Positions 13,101-26,577 are shown, counted from the stretch's first letter. The stretch: DNA of 64,000 nucleotides from Diplolepis rosae (GCA_030998225.1 JAPYXD010000308.1:5032001-5096000), one strand, 5' to 3'. Translations and numbers: made by a program. The notes: a model not told the origin generated them from the sequence alone.

Positions 13101-13795
13101 ACGGACAGGATCTGGGTAGAAATATATTTTCCTATTTTAATTTTCGGGTCCATATGTCATGTACGTCACGGATGGGCTGGGTAGTAGATGTACTTTCACC
13201 TTAACGATTTGCAAGTCGACAACTGCCCTTTAAAAACGGACTAGATCTGGGGAGCAACTTATTTCCGCATTTTAATTTCTGGGTCCATATGTCAGGTAGG
13301 AACTTGGATTGGCTGGGAGCAGATGTACTGCCACCTTAACGATTTGCATGACGACAACTACCTTTTAAAGAACGGACTAGACCTGGGGAGTAACTTATTT
13401 CCGTTTTTTAATTTTTGGGTGCATATGTCAGGTAGGAACCGGATGGGCTGCGTATTAGATGTAATTTCACCTTAAAAATGTGCAAGCCGACAACTGACTT
13501 TTAGAAAAAGGACTGGATCCGGGACGATACTTATTTTCATATTTCAATTTCTGGACCCATATGTCAGGTAGGAACCGGGTTGGGCTTGGTAGCAGATGTA
13601 CTTTTACCTTACAAATGTGCAAGTCGTCAACTGCCTTTTAAAAAAAAGAATAGATCCTGGTAGAAACCTATTTCCGTATTTTAATTTCTGGATCCTAATG
13701 CCAGGTAGGAACCGGGTTGGGCTGGGTAGCAGATGTACTTTCACCTAAACGATTTGCAAGTCGACAACTGCCTTTTAAAAAACGGACTAGACCTG
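10149..13795. repeat. HOR unit C1, 3'-truncated copy
   Basis: Follows B1 at +5,150 from its start to the monomer near 13,733, then departs. After ~13,795 the sequence resembles the region 411 bp (three monomers) upstream, with TTCCGTTTTTTAATTTTTGGG, instead of continuing with the expected TTCCGTATTATAATTTCTGGG form. This marks an in-register recombination junction into block D. The right boundary is approximate, within one monomer. Confidence 0.83.
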
Positions 13796-14920
13796 GGGAG
13801 TAACTTATTTCCGTTTTTTAATTTTTGGGTCCATATGTCAGGTAGGAAGCGGATGGGCTGCGTATTAGATGTAATTTCACCTTCAAAATGTGCAAGCCGA
13901 CAACTGCCTTTTAGAAAAAGGACTGGATCCGGGACGATACTTATTTTCGTATTTCAATTTCTGGATCCATATGTCAGGTAGGAACCGTGTTGGGCTGGGT
14001 AGCAGATGTAATTTCATCTTAACAATGTGCATGCCGACAGCTGACTTTTAAAAAAGAAACAAGATTCGGGTAGAAACATATTTCCGTATTTTAATTTCTG
14101 GATCCATATGTCAGATAGGAACCGGGTTGGGCTGGGTAGCAGATGTACTTTCACCTAAACGATTTGCAAGTCGACAACTGCCTTTTAAAAAACGGAGTAG
14201 CTACGGGTAGAAACTTATTCCCGTATTTCGATTTCTGGATCCATATGTCAGGTAGGAACTTGGATGGGCTGGGAGCAGATGTACTTCCACCTTAACGATT
14301 TGCAAGTCGACAACTGCCTTTTAAAAAACGTACTAGATCTGGGGAGTAACTTCTTTCCGTATTTTAATTTCTGGATCCATATACCAGGTACGAACCGGGT
14401 TGGGCTGGGTAGCAGATGTAGTTTCACCTTAACAATTTACAAGATAACTGCCTTCTAGAAAGTAGAAAGGATCCTTGAAGATACATATATTCGCATTTCA
14501 ATTTCTGGGTCCATATGTCAGGTAGGAACTTGGATGGGCTGGGAGCAGATGTGCTTCCACCTTGACGATTTGCAAGTCGACAACTGCATTTTAAAAAACG
14601 GACTAGATCTGGGGTGTATCTTATTTCCGTATTTTAATTTCTGGATCCATATGTCAGGTAGGAACCGTGTTGGGCTGGGTAGCAGATGTACTTTCATCTT
14701 AACAATGTGCATGCCGACAGCTGACTTTTAAAAAAGAAACAAGATCCGGGTAGAAACATATTTCCGTATTTTAATTTCTGGATCCATATGTCAGGTAGGA
14801 ACCGGGTTGGGCTGGGTAGCAGATGTACTTTCATCTTAACAATGTGCATGCCGACAGCTGACTTTTAAAAAAGAAACAAGTTCCGGGTAGAAACATATTT
14901 TCGTATTTTAATTTTTGGGT

Positions 14921-15193
14921 CCATATGTCAGGTAGGACCCGGATGGGCTGGGTAGCGGATGTAATTTCACCTTAACTATTTACAAGCTGACAACTGGCTT
15001 ATAGAAACGGGATGTGAAACGAGACTAAACGTATTCTTGTATCTTAATTACTGGACCCATATTCCAGATAGGAACCGGATAGGGCTGGGCAGCAGAATTA
15101 CTTTTACCTCACAAATGGACTGTACTCCATATTCCTTATAAAAACCGTATGCTATCTGGTTAGAGACGAATATTCGTATTTCAATTTCTGGAT
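14921..15193. repeat. Pair of strongly diverged monomers (D1, first)
   Basis: Two adjacent monomers (136 and 137 bp) keep the anchor spacing but differ over much of their length. Examples are GGCTTATAGAAACGGGATGT, CTTAATTACTGGACCCATAT, CCAGATAGGAACCGGATAGG, AATGGACTGTACTCC and AACCGTATGCTATCTGG. These words are not found in ordinary monomers here. Confidence 0.87.
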
Positions 15194-16287
15194 CCATATG
15201 TCAGGTAGGAACCGGATGTGCTGGGTAGCAGATGTACTTTCACCTTAACAATGTGCAAGCCGACAACTGCCTATTAGAAAACGGACAGGATCCGGTAAGA
15301 TACATATATACTCATTTTAATTTCTGGGTCCATATGTCAGGTAGGAACTTGGATGGGCTGGGTAGCAGATGTACTTTCAACTTAACGATTTTTAAGTCGT
15401 CAACTGCGCAGTAAAGAAAAAGAATAGATCCTGGTAGAAACCTATTTCCGTATTTTAATTTTTGGGTCCATATGTCAGGTAGGAACCGGGTTGGGCTGGG
15501 TAGCAGATGTACTTTCACCTAAACGATTTGCAAGTCGACAACTGCCTTTTAAAAAACGGACTAGATTTGGGGAGTAACTTATTTCCGTTTTTTAATTTTT
15601 GGGTCCATATGTCAGGTAGGAACTGGATGGGCTGCGTATTAGATGTAATTTCACCTTAAAAATGTGCAAGCCGACAACTGCCTTTTAGAAAAAGGACTGG
15701 ATCCGGGAAGATACTTATTTTCGTATTTCAATTTCTGGATCAATATGTCAGGGAGGAACCGGGTTGGGTTTGGTAGCAGATGTACTTTCACCTAAACGAT
15801 TTGCAAGTCGACAACTGCCTTTTAAAAAACGGAGTAGCTACGGGTAGAAACTTATTCCCGCATTTCAATTTCTGGGTCCATATGTCAGGTAGGAACTTGG
15901 ATGGGCTGGGAGCAGATGTGCTTCCACCTTGACGATTTGCAAGTCGACAACTGCATTTTAAAAAACGGACTAGATCTGGGGTGTATCTTATTTCCGTATT
16001 TTAATTTCTGGATCCATATGTCAGGTAGGAACCGTGTTGGGCTGGGTAGCAGATGTACTTTCATCTTAACAATGTGCATGCCGACAGCTGACTTTTAAAA
16101 AAGAAACAAGATCCGGGTAGAAACATATTTCCGTATTTTAATTTCTGGATCCATATGTCAGGTAGGAACCGGGTTGGGCTGGGTAGCAGATGTACTTTCA
16201 TCTTAACAATGTGCATGCCGACAGCTGACTTTTAAAAAAGAAACAAGTTCCGGGTAGAAACATATTTTCGTATTTTAATTTTTGGGT

Positions 16288-16560
16288 CCATATGTCAGGT
16301 AGGACCCGGATGGGCTGGGTAGAGGATGTACTTTCACCTTAACAATTTACAAGCTGACAACTGGCTTATAGAAACGGGATGGGAAACGAGACTAAACGTA
16401 TTCTTGTATCTTAATTACTGGACCCATATTCCAGATAGGAACCGGATAGGGCTGGGCAGCAGAATTACTTTTACCTCAAAAATGGACTGTACTCCATATT
16501 CCTTATAAAAACCGTATGCTATCTGGTTAGAGACGAATATTCGTATTTCAATTTCTGGAT
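16288..16560. repeat. Pair of strongly diverged monomers (D1, second)
   Basis: Counterpart of the first pair at +1,367, with small differences (GATGGGAAACG for GATGTGAAACG, CTCAAAAATGG for CTCACAAATGG). Confidence 0.87.
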
Positions 16561-17849
16561 CCATATGTCAGGTAGGAACCGGCTGTGCTTGGTAGCAGAT
16601 GTACTTTCACCTTAACAAAGTGCAAGCAGACAACTGCTTTTTAGAAAACGGACAGGATCCGGTAAGATACATATATACTCATTTTAATTTCTGGGTCCAT
16701 ATGTCAGGTAGGAACTTGGATGGGCTGGGTAGCAGATGTACTTTCAACTTAACGATTTTTAAGTCGTCAACTGCGCAGTAAAGAAAAAGAATAGATCCTG
16801 GTAGAAACCTATTTCCGTATTTTAATTTCTGGATCCATATGTCACGTAGGAACCGGGTTGGGCTGGGTAGCAGATGTACTTTCATCTAAACGATTTGCAA
16901 GTCGACAACTGCCTTTTAAAGAACGGACTAGACCTGGGGAGTAACTTATTTCCGTTTTTTAATTTTTGGGTCCATATGTCAGGTAGGAACTGGATGGGCT
17001 GCGTATTAGATGTACTTTCACGTTAAAAATTTGCAAGTCGAAAACTGCCATCTAAACAAAGGACTGGATCCGGGAAGATACTTATTTTCGTATTTCAATT
17101 TCTGGATCCATATGTCAGGGAGGAACCGGGTTGGGTTTGGTAGCAGATGTACTTTCAAACTAACAATGTGCAAGTCGACAAATGCCTTTCAGAAAACGGA
17201 GTAGCTACGGGTAGAAACTTATTCCCGTATTTCGATTTCTGGATCCATATGTCAGGTAGGAACTTGGATGGGCTGGGATCAGATGTACTTCCACCTTAAC
17301 GATTTGCAAGTCGACAACTGCCTTTTAAATAACGGACTAGATCTGGGGAGTAACTTCTTTCCGTATTTTAATTTCTGGATCCATATACCAGGTACGAACC
17401 GGGTTGGGCTGGGTAGCAGATGTAGTTTCACCTTAACAATTTACAAGATAACTGCCTTCTAGAAAGTAGAAAGGATCCTTGAAGATACATATATTCGCAT
17501 TTCAATTTCTGGGTCCATATGTCAGGTAGGAACTTGGATGGGCTGGGAGCAGATGTGCTTCCACCTAACCGATTTGCCTGTCGACAACTGCCCTTTAAAA
17601 ACGGACTAGATCTGGGGAGTAACTTATTTTCCTATTTTAATTTCTGGATCCATATGTCAGGTAGGAACCGGGTTGGGCTTGGTAGCAGATCTACTTTTAC
17701 CTGAACAATGTGCAAGTCGTCAACTGCCTTTTAAAAAAAAGAATAGAAACTGGTAGAAACGTATTTCCGTATTTTAATTTCTGGATCCATATGCCAGGTA
17801 GGAACCGGGTTGGGCTGGGTAGCAGATGTACTTTCACCTTAACAATGTG

Positions 17850-18970
17850 CAAGCCGACAGCTGACTTTTAAAAAAGAAACAAGATCCGGGTAGAAACATA
17901 TTTTCGTATTTTAATTTTTTGGTCCATATGTCAGGTAGGACGCAGATGGGCCGAGTTGTAGATGTACTTTCACCTTAACAATTTACAAGATAACTGCCTT
18001 TTAGAAAGTAGAAAGGATCCTTGAAGATACATATATTAGTATTTCAATTTCTGCGTCCATATGTCAGGTAGGAACTTGGATGGGCTGGGAGCAGATGTGC
18101 ATCCACCTTAACGATTTGCAAGTCGACAACTGCCTTTCAAAAAACGGACTAGATCTGGGGACTAACTTGTTTCCGTATTTTAATTTCTGGATCCATATAC
18201 CAGATAGGAACTGGGTAGGGACGAGTAGCAGATGTACTTTCACGTTAAAAATTTGCAAGTCGACAACTGCATTTTAAAAAACGGACTAGATTTGGGGAGT
18301 AACTTATTTCCGTATTTTAATTTCTGGATCCATATGTCAGGTAGGAACCGGGTTGGGCTGGGTAGCAGATGTACTTTCACCTAAACGATTTGCAAGTCGA
18401 CAACTGCCTTTTAAAAAACGGAGTAGCTACGGGTAGAAACTTATTCCCGTATTTCGATTTCTGGATCCATATGTCAGGTAGGAACTTGGATGGGCTGGGA
18501 GCAGATGTACTTCCACCTTAACGATTTGCAAATCGACAGCTGACTTTTAAAAAAGAAACAAGATCCAGGTAGAAACATATTTTCGTATTTTAATTTTTTG
18601 GTCCATATGTCAGGTAGGACGCAGATGGGCCGAGTTGCAGATGTACTTTCACCTTAACAATTTACAAGATAACTGCCTTTTAGAAAGTAGAAAGGATCCT
18701 TGAAGATACATATATTCGTATTTCAATTTCTGCGTCCATATGTCAGGTAGGAACTTGGATGGGCTGGGAGCAGATGTGCATCCACCTTAACGATTTGCAA
18801 GTCGACAACTGCCTTTCAAAAAACGGACAGGATCTGGGGACTAACTTGTTTCCGTATTTTAATTTCTGGATCCATATACCAGATAGGAACTGGGTAGGGA
18901 CGAGTAGCAGATGTACTTTCAGGTTAAAAATTTGCAAGTCGACAACTGCATTTTAAAAAACGGACTAGAT
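17850..18970. repeat. Five-monomer tandem duplication in D1 (679 bp)
   Basis: Sequence from ~17,850 recurs at +679 bp (17,941 with 18,620; 18,080 with 18,759). Both copies contain the rare subtype GACGCAGATGGGCCGAGTTG followed by the short CAAGATAACTGCC subtype. Confidence 0.83.
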
Positions 18971-20094
18971 CTGGGGAGTAACGTATTTCCGTATTTTAAT
19001 TTCTGGATCCATATGCCAGGTAGGAACCGGGTTGGGCTGGGTAGCAGATGGACTTTCACCTTAACAATGTGCAAGCCGACAGCTGACTTTTAAAAAAAGA
19101 AACAAGATCCGGGTAGAAACATATTTTCGAATTTTAATTTTATGGTCCATATGTCAGGTAGGACGCGGATGGGCTGGGTAGAAGATGAAATTTCACCTTA
19201 ACGATTTGCGAGTCGAAAACTGCCTTTTAGAAAACGTACAGGATCCGGGAAGATACATATATTCCCATTTTAAATTTTGGATCTATATGTCAGGTAGAAA
19301 CTTGGATGGGCTGGGAGCAGATGTACTTCCACCTTTTCGATTTGCAAGTCGACAACTCCCTTTTATAAAACGGATTAGATCTGGGGAGTAACTTATTTCC
19401 GTATTATAATTTCTGGGTCCATATGTCAGGTAGGAACTGGATAGCGACGAGTAGCAGATATACTTTCACGATAAAAATTTGCAAGTCGAAAACTGCCTTT
19501 TAGAAAAAGGACAGGAGCCGGTAAGATACATGTATTCGCATTTTAATTTTTGGATCCATATGTCAGGTATAAACTTGGATGGGCTGGGAGCGGATGTACT
19601 TCCACCTTAACGATTTGCAAGTCGACAACTGCCTGTTAAAAAACGGACTAGATATGGGGAGTAACTTATTTCCGTATTTTAATTTCTGGATCCATATGTC
19701 AGGTAGAAACTGGGTAGGGACGAGTAGCAGATGTACTTTCACATTAACAATTTACAAGATAACTTCCTTTTAGAAAGTAGAAAGTATCCTTGAAGATATA
19801 TATATTCGAATTTCAATTTCTGGATCCATATGTCAGGTAGGAACTTGGATGGGCTGGGAGCAGATGTACTTCCACCTTAACGATATGTAAGTCGACAACT
19901 GCCCTTTAAAAAAGGACTATATCTGGGGAGTAACTTATTTCCGTATTTTAATTTCTGGATCCATATGTCAGGTAGGAACTGGGTTGGGCTGGGTAGCAGA
20001 TGTACTTTCACCTTAACAATATACAAGATAACTGCCTTTTAGAAAGTAGAAAGGATCCTTGAAGATACATATATTCGCATTTCAATTTCTGGGT

Positions 20095-21699
20095 CCATAT
20101 GTCAGGTAGGAACTTGGATGGGCTGGGAGCAGATGTACTTCCACCTTTACGATTTGCAAGTCGACAACTGCCCTTTAAAAACGGACTAGATCTGGGGAGT
20201 AACTTGTTTCCGTATTTCAATTTCTGGGTCCATATTTCAGGTGGGAACTTAGATGGGCTGGGTAGCAGATGTACTTTCACCTTAATAATGTGCAAGACGA
20301 CAACTGCCTTTTAGAAAACGAACAGGCTCCGGGAAGATACATATATATTCAAATTTTAATTTCTGGGTCCATATGTCAGGTAGGAACTTGGATGGGCTGG
20401 GAGCAGATGTACTTCCACCTTTACGATTTGCAAGTCGACAACTGCCTTTTAAAGAACGGACTAGACCTGGGGAGTAACTTATTTCCGTATTTTAATTTTT
20501 GGGTCCATATGTCAGGTAGGAACCGGGTTGGGCTGGGTAGCAGATGTAATTTCACCTTAACAATGTGCAAGCCGACAGTTGACTTATAAAAACGAAACAA
20601 GATCCGGGTAGAAACATATTTTCGAATTTTAATTTTTTGGTCCATATGTCAGGTAGGACGCGGATGGGCTGGGTAGTAGATGAACTTTCACCTTAACGAT
20701 TTGCGAGTCCAAAACTGCCTTTTAGAAAACGAACAGGAGCCGGTATAATACCTATATTGGCATTTCAATTTCTGGGTCCTTATGTGAGGTAGGAACTTGA
20801 ATGGGCTGGGAAGCAGATGTACTTTCACCTTAATAATGTGCAAGCCGACAACTGCCTTTTAAAAAACGGACTAGATCTGGGGAGTAACTTATTTCCGTAT
20901 TATAATTTCTGGGTCGATTTGTCCGGTAGGAACGCGGATGGGCTGGGTAGCAGATGTACTTTCAAACTAACAATGTGCAAGTCGACAAATGCCTTTCAGA
21001 AAACGGACAGGATCCGGTAACATACATATATTGGCATTTTAATTTCTGGATCCATATGTCAGGTAGGAACTTGGATGGGCTGGGAGCAGATGTACAGCCA
21101 CCTTAACAATGTTCATGACGACAGCTGACTTTTAAAGAACGGACTAGACCTGTTGAGTAACTTATTTCCGTATTTTAATTTTTGGGTCCACATGTCAGGT
21201 AGGAACCGGGTTGGGCTGGGTAGCAGATGGACTTTCACCTTAACAATGTGCAAGCCGACAGCTGACTTTTAAAAAAGAAACAAGATCCGGGTAGAAACAT
21301 ATTTTCGAATTTTAATTTTATGGTCCATATGTCAGGTAGGACGCGGATGTGCTGGGTAGAAGATGAAATTTCACCTTAACGATTTGCGAGTCGAAAACTG
21401 CCTTTTCGAAAACGTACAGGATCCGGGAAGATACATATATTCCCATTTTAAATTTTGGATCCATATGTCAGGTAGAAACTTGGATTTGCAAGTCGACAAC
21501 TGCCTGTTAAAAAACGGACTAGATATGGGGAGTAACTTATTTCCGTATTATAATTTCTGGATCCATATGTCAGGTAGGAGCTGGGTAGGGACGAGTAGCA
21601 GATGTACTGTTACCTTAACAATGTGCAAGCCGACAGCTGACTTATAAAAAAGAAACAAGATCCGGGTAGAAACATATTTTCGAATTTAAATTTTTTGGT
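20095..21699. repeat. HOR remnant R1 with 12-monomer internal deletion
   Basis: The first ~330 bp align with A1 at offset 18,204 (from about 1,891). After ~20,430 the offset drops to 16,564 (aligning with 3,857 onward), a loss of 1,640 bp or 12 monomers. The two partner sites in A1 (near 2,188 and 3,828) share the same run through the GGGCTGGGAGCAGATG, TTCCACCTTTACG and CAAGTCGACAACT blocks, a natural place for unequal exchange. The segment ends like a normal HOR, with the 102-bp monomer at 21,461-21,562. Confidence 0.8.
21461..21562. repeat. 102-bp truncated monomer (R1)
   Basis: Same deletion junction; it identifies R1 as the tail of a HOR unit even though the middle of that unit is missing. 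Confidence 0.92.
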
Positions 21700-24600
21700 C
21701 CATATGTCAGGTAGGACGCGGATGGGCTGGGAGCAGATGTACTTCCACCTTAACGATTTGCAAGTCGTCAACTGCCCTTTAAAAACGGACTAGATCTGGG
21801 GAGTAACTTGTTTCCGTATTTTAATTTCTGGATCCATATTTCAGGTGGGAACTTAGATGGGCTGGGTGCAGATGTACTTTCACCTTAATAATGTGCAAGC
21901 CGACAACTGCCTTTAAAAAACGGACAGGCTCCGGGAAGATACATATATTCACATTTTAATTTCTAGGTCCATATGTCAGGTAGGAACTTGGATGGGCTGG
22001 GAGCAGATGTACTTCCACCTTAACGATTTACAAGTCGACAACTGCCTGTTAAAAAGCGGACTTGATCGCGGGGTAACCTATTTCCGTATTTTAATTTCTG
22101 GATCCATATCTCAGGAAGGAACTGGGTAGGGACGAGTAGCAGATGTACTTTCAGGTTAAAAATTTGCAAGTCGACAACTGCATTTTAAAAAACGGACTAG
22201 ATCTGGGGAGTAACTTGTTTCCGTATTTTAATTTCTGGATCCATATACCAGGTACGAACCGGGTTGAGCTGGGTAGCAGATGTACTTTCACCTTAACAAT
22301 GTCAAAGCCGATAGCTGACTTTCAAAAAGAAACAAGATCCGGGTAGAAACATATTTTCGTATTTTAATGTTTTGGTCAATATGTCAGGTAGTACGCGGAT
22401 GGGCCGAGTTGCAGATGTACTTTCACCTTCATAATGTGAAAGCCGACAACTGCCTATTAGAAAACGGACAGGCTCCGGGAAGATACATATATTCACATTT
22501 TAATTTCTGGGTCCATATGTCATGTAGGAACTTGGATGGGCAGGGAGCAGATGTACTTCCACCTTTACGATTTGCAAGTCGACAACTGCCCTTTAAAAAC
22601 GGACTAGATCTGGGGAGTAACTTGTTTCCGTATTTCAATTTCTGGGTCCATATTTCAGGTGGGAACTTAGATGGGCTGGGTAGCAGATGTACTTTCACCT
22701 TAATAATGTGCAAGACGACAACTGCCTTTTAGAAAACGGACAGGCTCCGGTTAGATACATATATTCTCATTTCAATTTCTGGGTCCATATGTCAGGTAGG
22801 AACTTGGATGGGCTGGGAGCAGATGTACTTCCACCTTTACGATTTGCAAGTCGACAAATCCCTTTAAAAACGGACTAGATCTGGGGAGTAACTTGTTTCC
22901 GTATTTCAATTTCTGGGTCCATATTTCAGGTGGGAACTTAGATGGGCTGGGTAGCAGATGTACTTTCACCTTAATAATGTGCAAGACGACAACTGCCTTT
23001 TCGAAAACGGAGAGGCTCCGGGAAGATACATATATATTCAAATTTTAATTTCTGGGTCCATATGTCAGGTAGGAACTTGGATGGGCTGGGAGCAGATGTA
23101 CTTCCACCTTTACGATTTGCAAGTCGACAACTCCCTTTTAAAAAACGGACTAGATCTGGGAAGTAACTTATTTCCGTATTTTAATTTCTGAATCCATATG
23201 GCAGGTAGGAACTGGGTAGGGACAAGCAGCTGATGTACTTTCAAGATAAAAATTTGCAAGTCGACAACTGCATTTTTAAAAAACGGACTAGATCCGGGGA
23301 GTGACTTATTACCGTATTTTAATTTCTGGATCCATATGTCAGGTAGGAACTGGGTAGCGAAGAGTAGCAGATGTACTTTCACGTTAAAAATTTGCAAATC
23401 GACAACTGCCCTTTAAAAACGGACTAGATCTGGGGAGTAACTTGTTTCCGTATTTAAATTTCTGGGTCCATATTTCAGGTGGAAACTTAGATGGGCTGGG
23501 TAGCAGATGTACTTTCACCTTAATAATGTGCAAGCCGACAACTGCCTTTTAGAAAACGGACAGGCTCCGGTTAGATACATATATTCGCATTTCAATTTCT
23601 GGGTCCATATGTCAGGTAGGAACTTGGATGGGCTGGGAGCAGATGTAATTCCACCTTTACGATTTGCAAGTCGACAACTCCCTTTTAAAAAACGGACTAG
23701 ATCTGGGGAGTAACTTGTTTCCGTATTTCAATTTCTGGGTCCATATTTCAGGTGGGAACTTAGATGGGCTGGGTAGCAGATGTACTTTCACCTTAATAAT
23801 GTGCAAGCCGACAACTGCCTTTTAGAAAACGGAGAGGCTCCGGGAAGATACATATATATTCAAATTTTAATTTCTGGGTCCATATGTCAGGTAGGAACTT
23901 GGATGGGCTGGGAGCAGATGTACTTCCACCTTTACGATTTGCAAGTCGACAACTCCCTTTTAAAAAACGGACTAGATCTGGGAAGTAACTTATTTCCGTA
24001 TTTTAATTTCTGAATCCATATGGCAGGTAGGAACTGGGTAGGGACAAGCAGCAGATGTACTTTCAAGATAAAAATTTGCAAGTCGACAACTGCATTTTAA
24101 AAAACGGACTAGATCCGGGGAGTGACTTATTACCGTATTTTAATTTCTGGATCCATATGTCAGGTAGGAACTTGGATGGGCTGGGTAGCAGATGTACTTT
24201 CAACTTAACGATTTTCAAGTCGTCAACTGCGGTGTAAAGAAAAAGAATAGATCCTAGTAGAAACCTATTTCCGTATTTTAATTTCTGGATCCATATGTCA
24301 GGTAGGAACCGGATTGGGCCGGGTAGCAGATGTACTTTCACCTAAACGATTTTCAAGTCGACAACTGCCTTTTAGAAAACGGACAGGATCCGGGTAGAAA
24401 TATATTTTCGCATTATAATTTTCGGGTCCATATGTCATGTAGGTCACGGATGGGCTGGGTAGTAGATGTAATTTCAACTTAACGATTTGCAAGTCGACAA
24501 CTGCCTTTTAGAAAACGGACAGGATCCGGGTAGAAACATATTTTCGTATTTTAATTTCTGTATACATATGTCAGGTAGGAACCGGGTAGGGTCGGGAAGC

Positions 24601-26064
24601 ATGTGCAATTTCACCTTAACAATTTGCAAGATGACAACTGCCTTTTAGAAAACGGACAGGATCTGGGTAGAAATATATTTTCCTATTTTAATTTTCGGGT
24701 CCATATGTCATGTACGTCACGGATGGGCTGGGTAGTAGATGTACTTTCACCTTAACGATTTGCAAGTCGACAACTGCCCTTTAAAAACGGACTAGATCTG
24801 GGGAGTAACTTATTTCCGCATTTTAATTTCTGGGTCCATATGTCAGGTAGGAACTTGGATTGGCTGGGAGCAGATGTACTGCCACCTTAACGATTTGCAT
24901 GACGACAACTACCTTTTAAAGAACGGACTAGACCTGGGGAGTAACTTATTTCCGTTTTTTAATTTTTGGGTGCATATGTCAGGTAGGAACCGGATGGGCT
25001 GCGTATTAGATGTAATTTCACCTTAAAAATGTGCAAGCCGACAACTGACTTTTAGAAAAAGGACTGGATCCGGGACGATACTTATTTTCATATTTCAATT
25101 TCTGGACCCATATGTCAGGTAGGAACCGGGTTGGGCTTGGTAGCAGATGTACTTTTACCTTACAAATGTGCAAGTCGTCAACTGCCTTTTGAAAAAAAGA
25201 ATAGATCCTGGTAGAAACCTATTTCCGTATTTTAATTTCTGGATCCTAATGCCAGGTAGGAACCGGGTTGGGCTGGGTAGCAGATGTACTTTCACCTAAA
25301 CGATTTGCAAGTCGACAACTGCCTTTTAAAAAACGGACTAGACCTGGGGAGTAACTTATTTCCGTATTATAATTTCTGGGTCGATTTGTCCGGTAGGAAC
25401 GCGGATGGGCTGGGTAGCAGATGTACTTTCAAACTAACAATGTGCAAGTCGACAAATGCCTTTCAGAAAACGGACAGGATCCGGTAACATACATATATTC
25501 ACATTTTAATTTCTGGATCCATATGTCAGGTAGGAACTTGGATGGGCTGGGAGCAGATGTACTTCCACCTTTACGATTTGCAAGTCGACAACTGCCTTTT
25601 AAAGAACGGCCTAGACCTGGGGAGTAACTTATTTCCGTATTTTAATTTTTGGGTCCATATGTCAGGTAGGAACCGGGTTGGGCTTGGTAGAAGATGTAAT
25701 TTCACCTTAACAATGTGCAAGCCGACAGTTGACTTATAAAAACGAAACAAGATCCGGGTAGAAACATATTTTCGAATTTTAATTTTTGGGTCCATATGTC
25801 AGGTAGGACGCGGATGGGCTGGGTAGTAGATGAACTTTCACCTTAACGATTTGCGAGTCCAAAACTGCCTTTTAGAAAACGAACAGGAGCCGGTATAATA
25901 CCTATATTGGCATTTCAATTTCTGGGTCCTTATGTGAGGTAGGAACTTGAATGGGCTGGGAAGCAGATGTACTTTCACCTTAATAATGTGCAAGCCGACA
26001 ACTGACTTTTAAAAAACGGACTAGAACTGGGGAGTAACTTATTTCCGTATTATAATTTCTGGGT

Positions 26065-26201
26065 CGATTTGTCCGGTAGGAACGCGGATGGGCTGGGTAG
26101 CAGATGTACTTCCACCTTTACGATTTGCAAGTCGACAACTGCCTTTTAAAGAACGGACTAGACCTGGGGAGTAACTTATTTCCGTATTTTAATTTTTGGG
26201 T
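26065..26201. repeat. Hybrid monomer marking the A-form HOR (A2)
   Basis: Same hybrid structure as 4,351-4,487, at the same phase of the second large repeat. It shows that the exchange happened before the ~21.7-kb duplication. Confidence 0.8.
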
Positions 26202-26475
26202 CCACATGTCAGGTAGGAACCGGGTTGGGCTGGGTAGCAGATGGACTTTCACCTTAACAATGTGCAAGCCGACAGCTGACTTTTAAAAAAAGAAACAAGA
26301 TCCGGGTAGAAACATATTTTCGAATTTTAATTTTATGGTCCATATGTCAGGTAGGACGCGGATGTGCTGGGTAGAAGATGAAATTTCACCTTAACGATTT
26401 GCGAGTCGAAAACTGCCTTTTAGAAAACGTACAGGATCCGGGAAGATACATATATTCCCATTTTAAATTTTGGAT

Positions 26476-26577
26476 CCATATGTCAGGTAGAAACTTGGAT
26501 TTGCAAGTCGACAACTGCCTGTTAAAAAACGGACTAGATATGGGGAGTAACTTATTTCCGTATTATAATTTCTGGAT
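26476..26577. repeat. 102-bp truncated monomer (A2)
   Basis: Same deletion junction, at +21,715 from the A1 copy. Confidence 0.92.

Larger units (their letters stand above)
14490..17150. repeat. Ten-monomer tandem duplication in D1 (1,367 bp)
   Basis: Landmarks 14,534, 15,232 and 15,312 recur at 15,901, 16,599 and 16,679, all +1,367 bp (10 monomers). Each copy includes one pair of strongly diverged monomers. It is conserved in D2 at 36,207-38,867, so the duplication is older than the 21.7-kb duplication. Confidence 0.85.
13796..20094. repeat. Divergent satellite block D1
   Basis: About 6.3 kb of the same monomer family that does not follow the 5-kb HOR order. It contains a 10-monomer tandem duplication (1,367-bp offset), a 5-monomer tandem duplication (679-bp offset), two pairs of strongly diverged monomers, and several monomers of a short subtype in which CAAGTCGACAACTGCC is replaced by CAAGATAACTGCC (3 bp shorter, no GTCGAC). 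The whole block recurs as D2 at +21,717. Confidence 0.85.
1..21699. repeat. Third-order repeat, copy 1 (A-B-C-D-R, ~21.7 kb)
   Basis: This unit is followed by a second copy with the same order of parts. Matching landmarks lie 21,713-21,718 bp apart for about 19 kb: 430 with 22,143; 5,668 with 27,384; 9,812 with 31,528; 13,733 with 35,450; 18,759 with 40,476. Form A versus form B details of the 5-kb HOR are conserved between the copies at the same phase, so the large unit itself was duplicated rather than each 5-kb HOR amplified separately. The left edge is extrapolated to about 15 bp outside the window. Confidence 0.88.
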
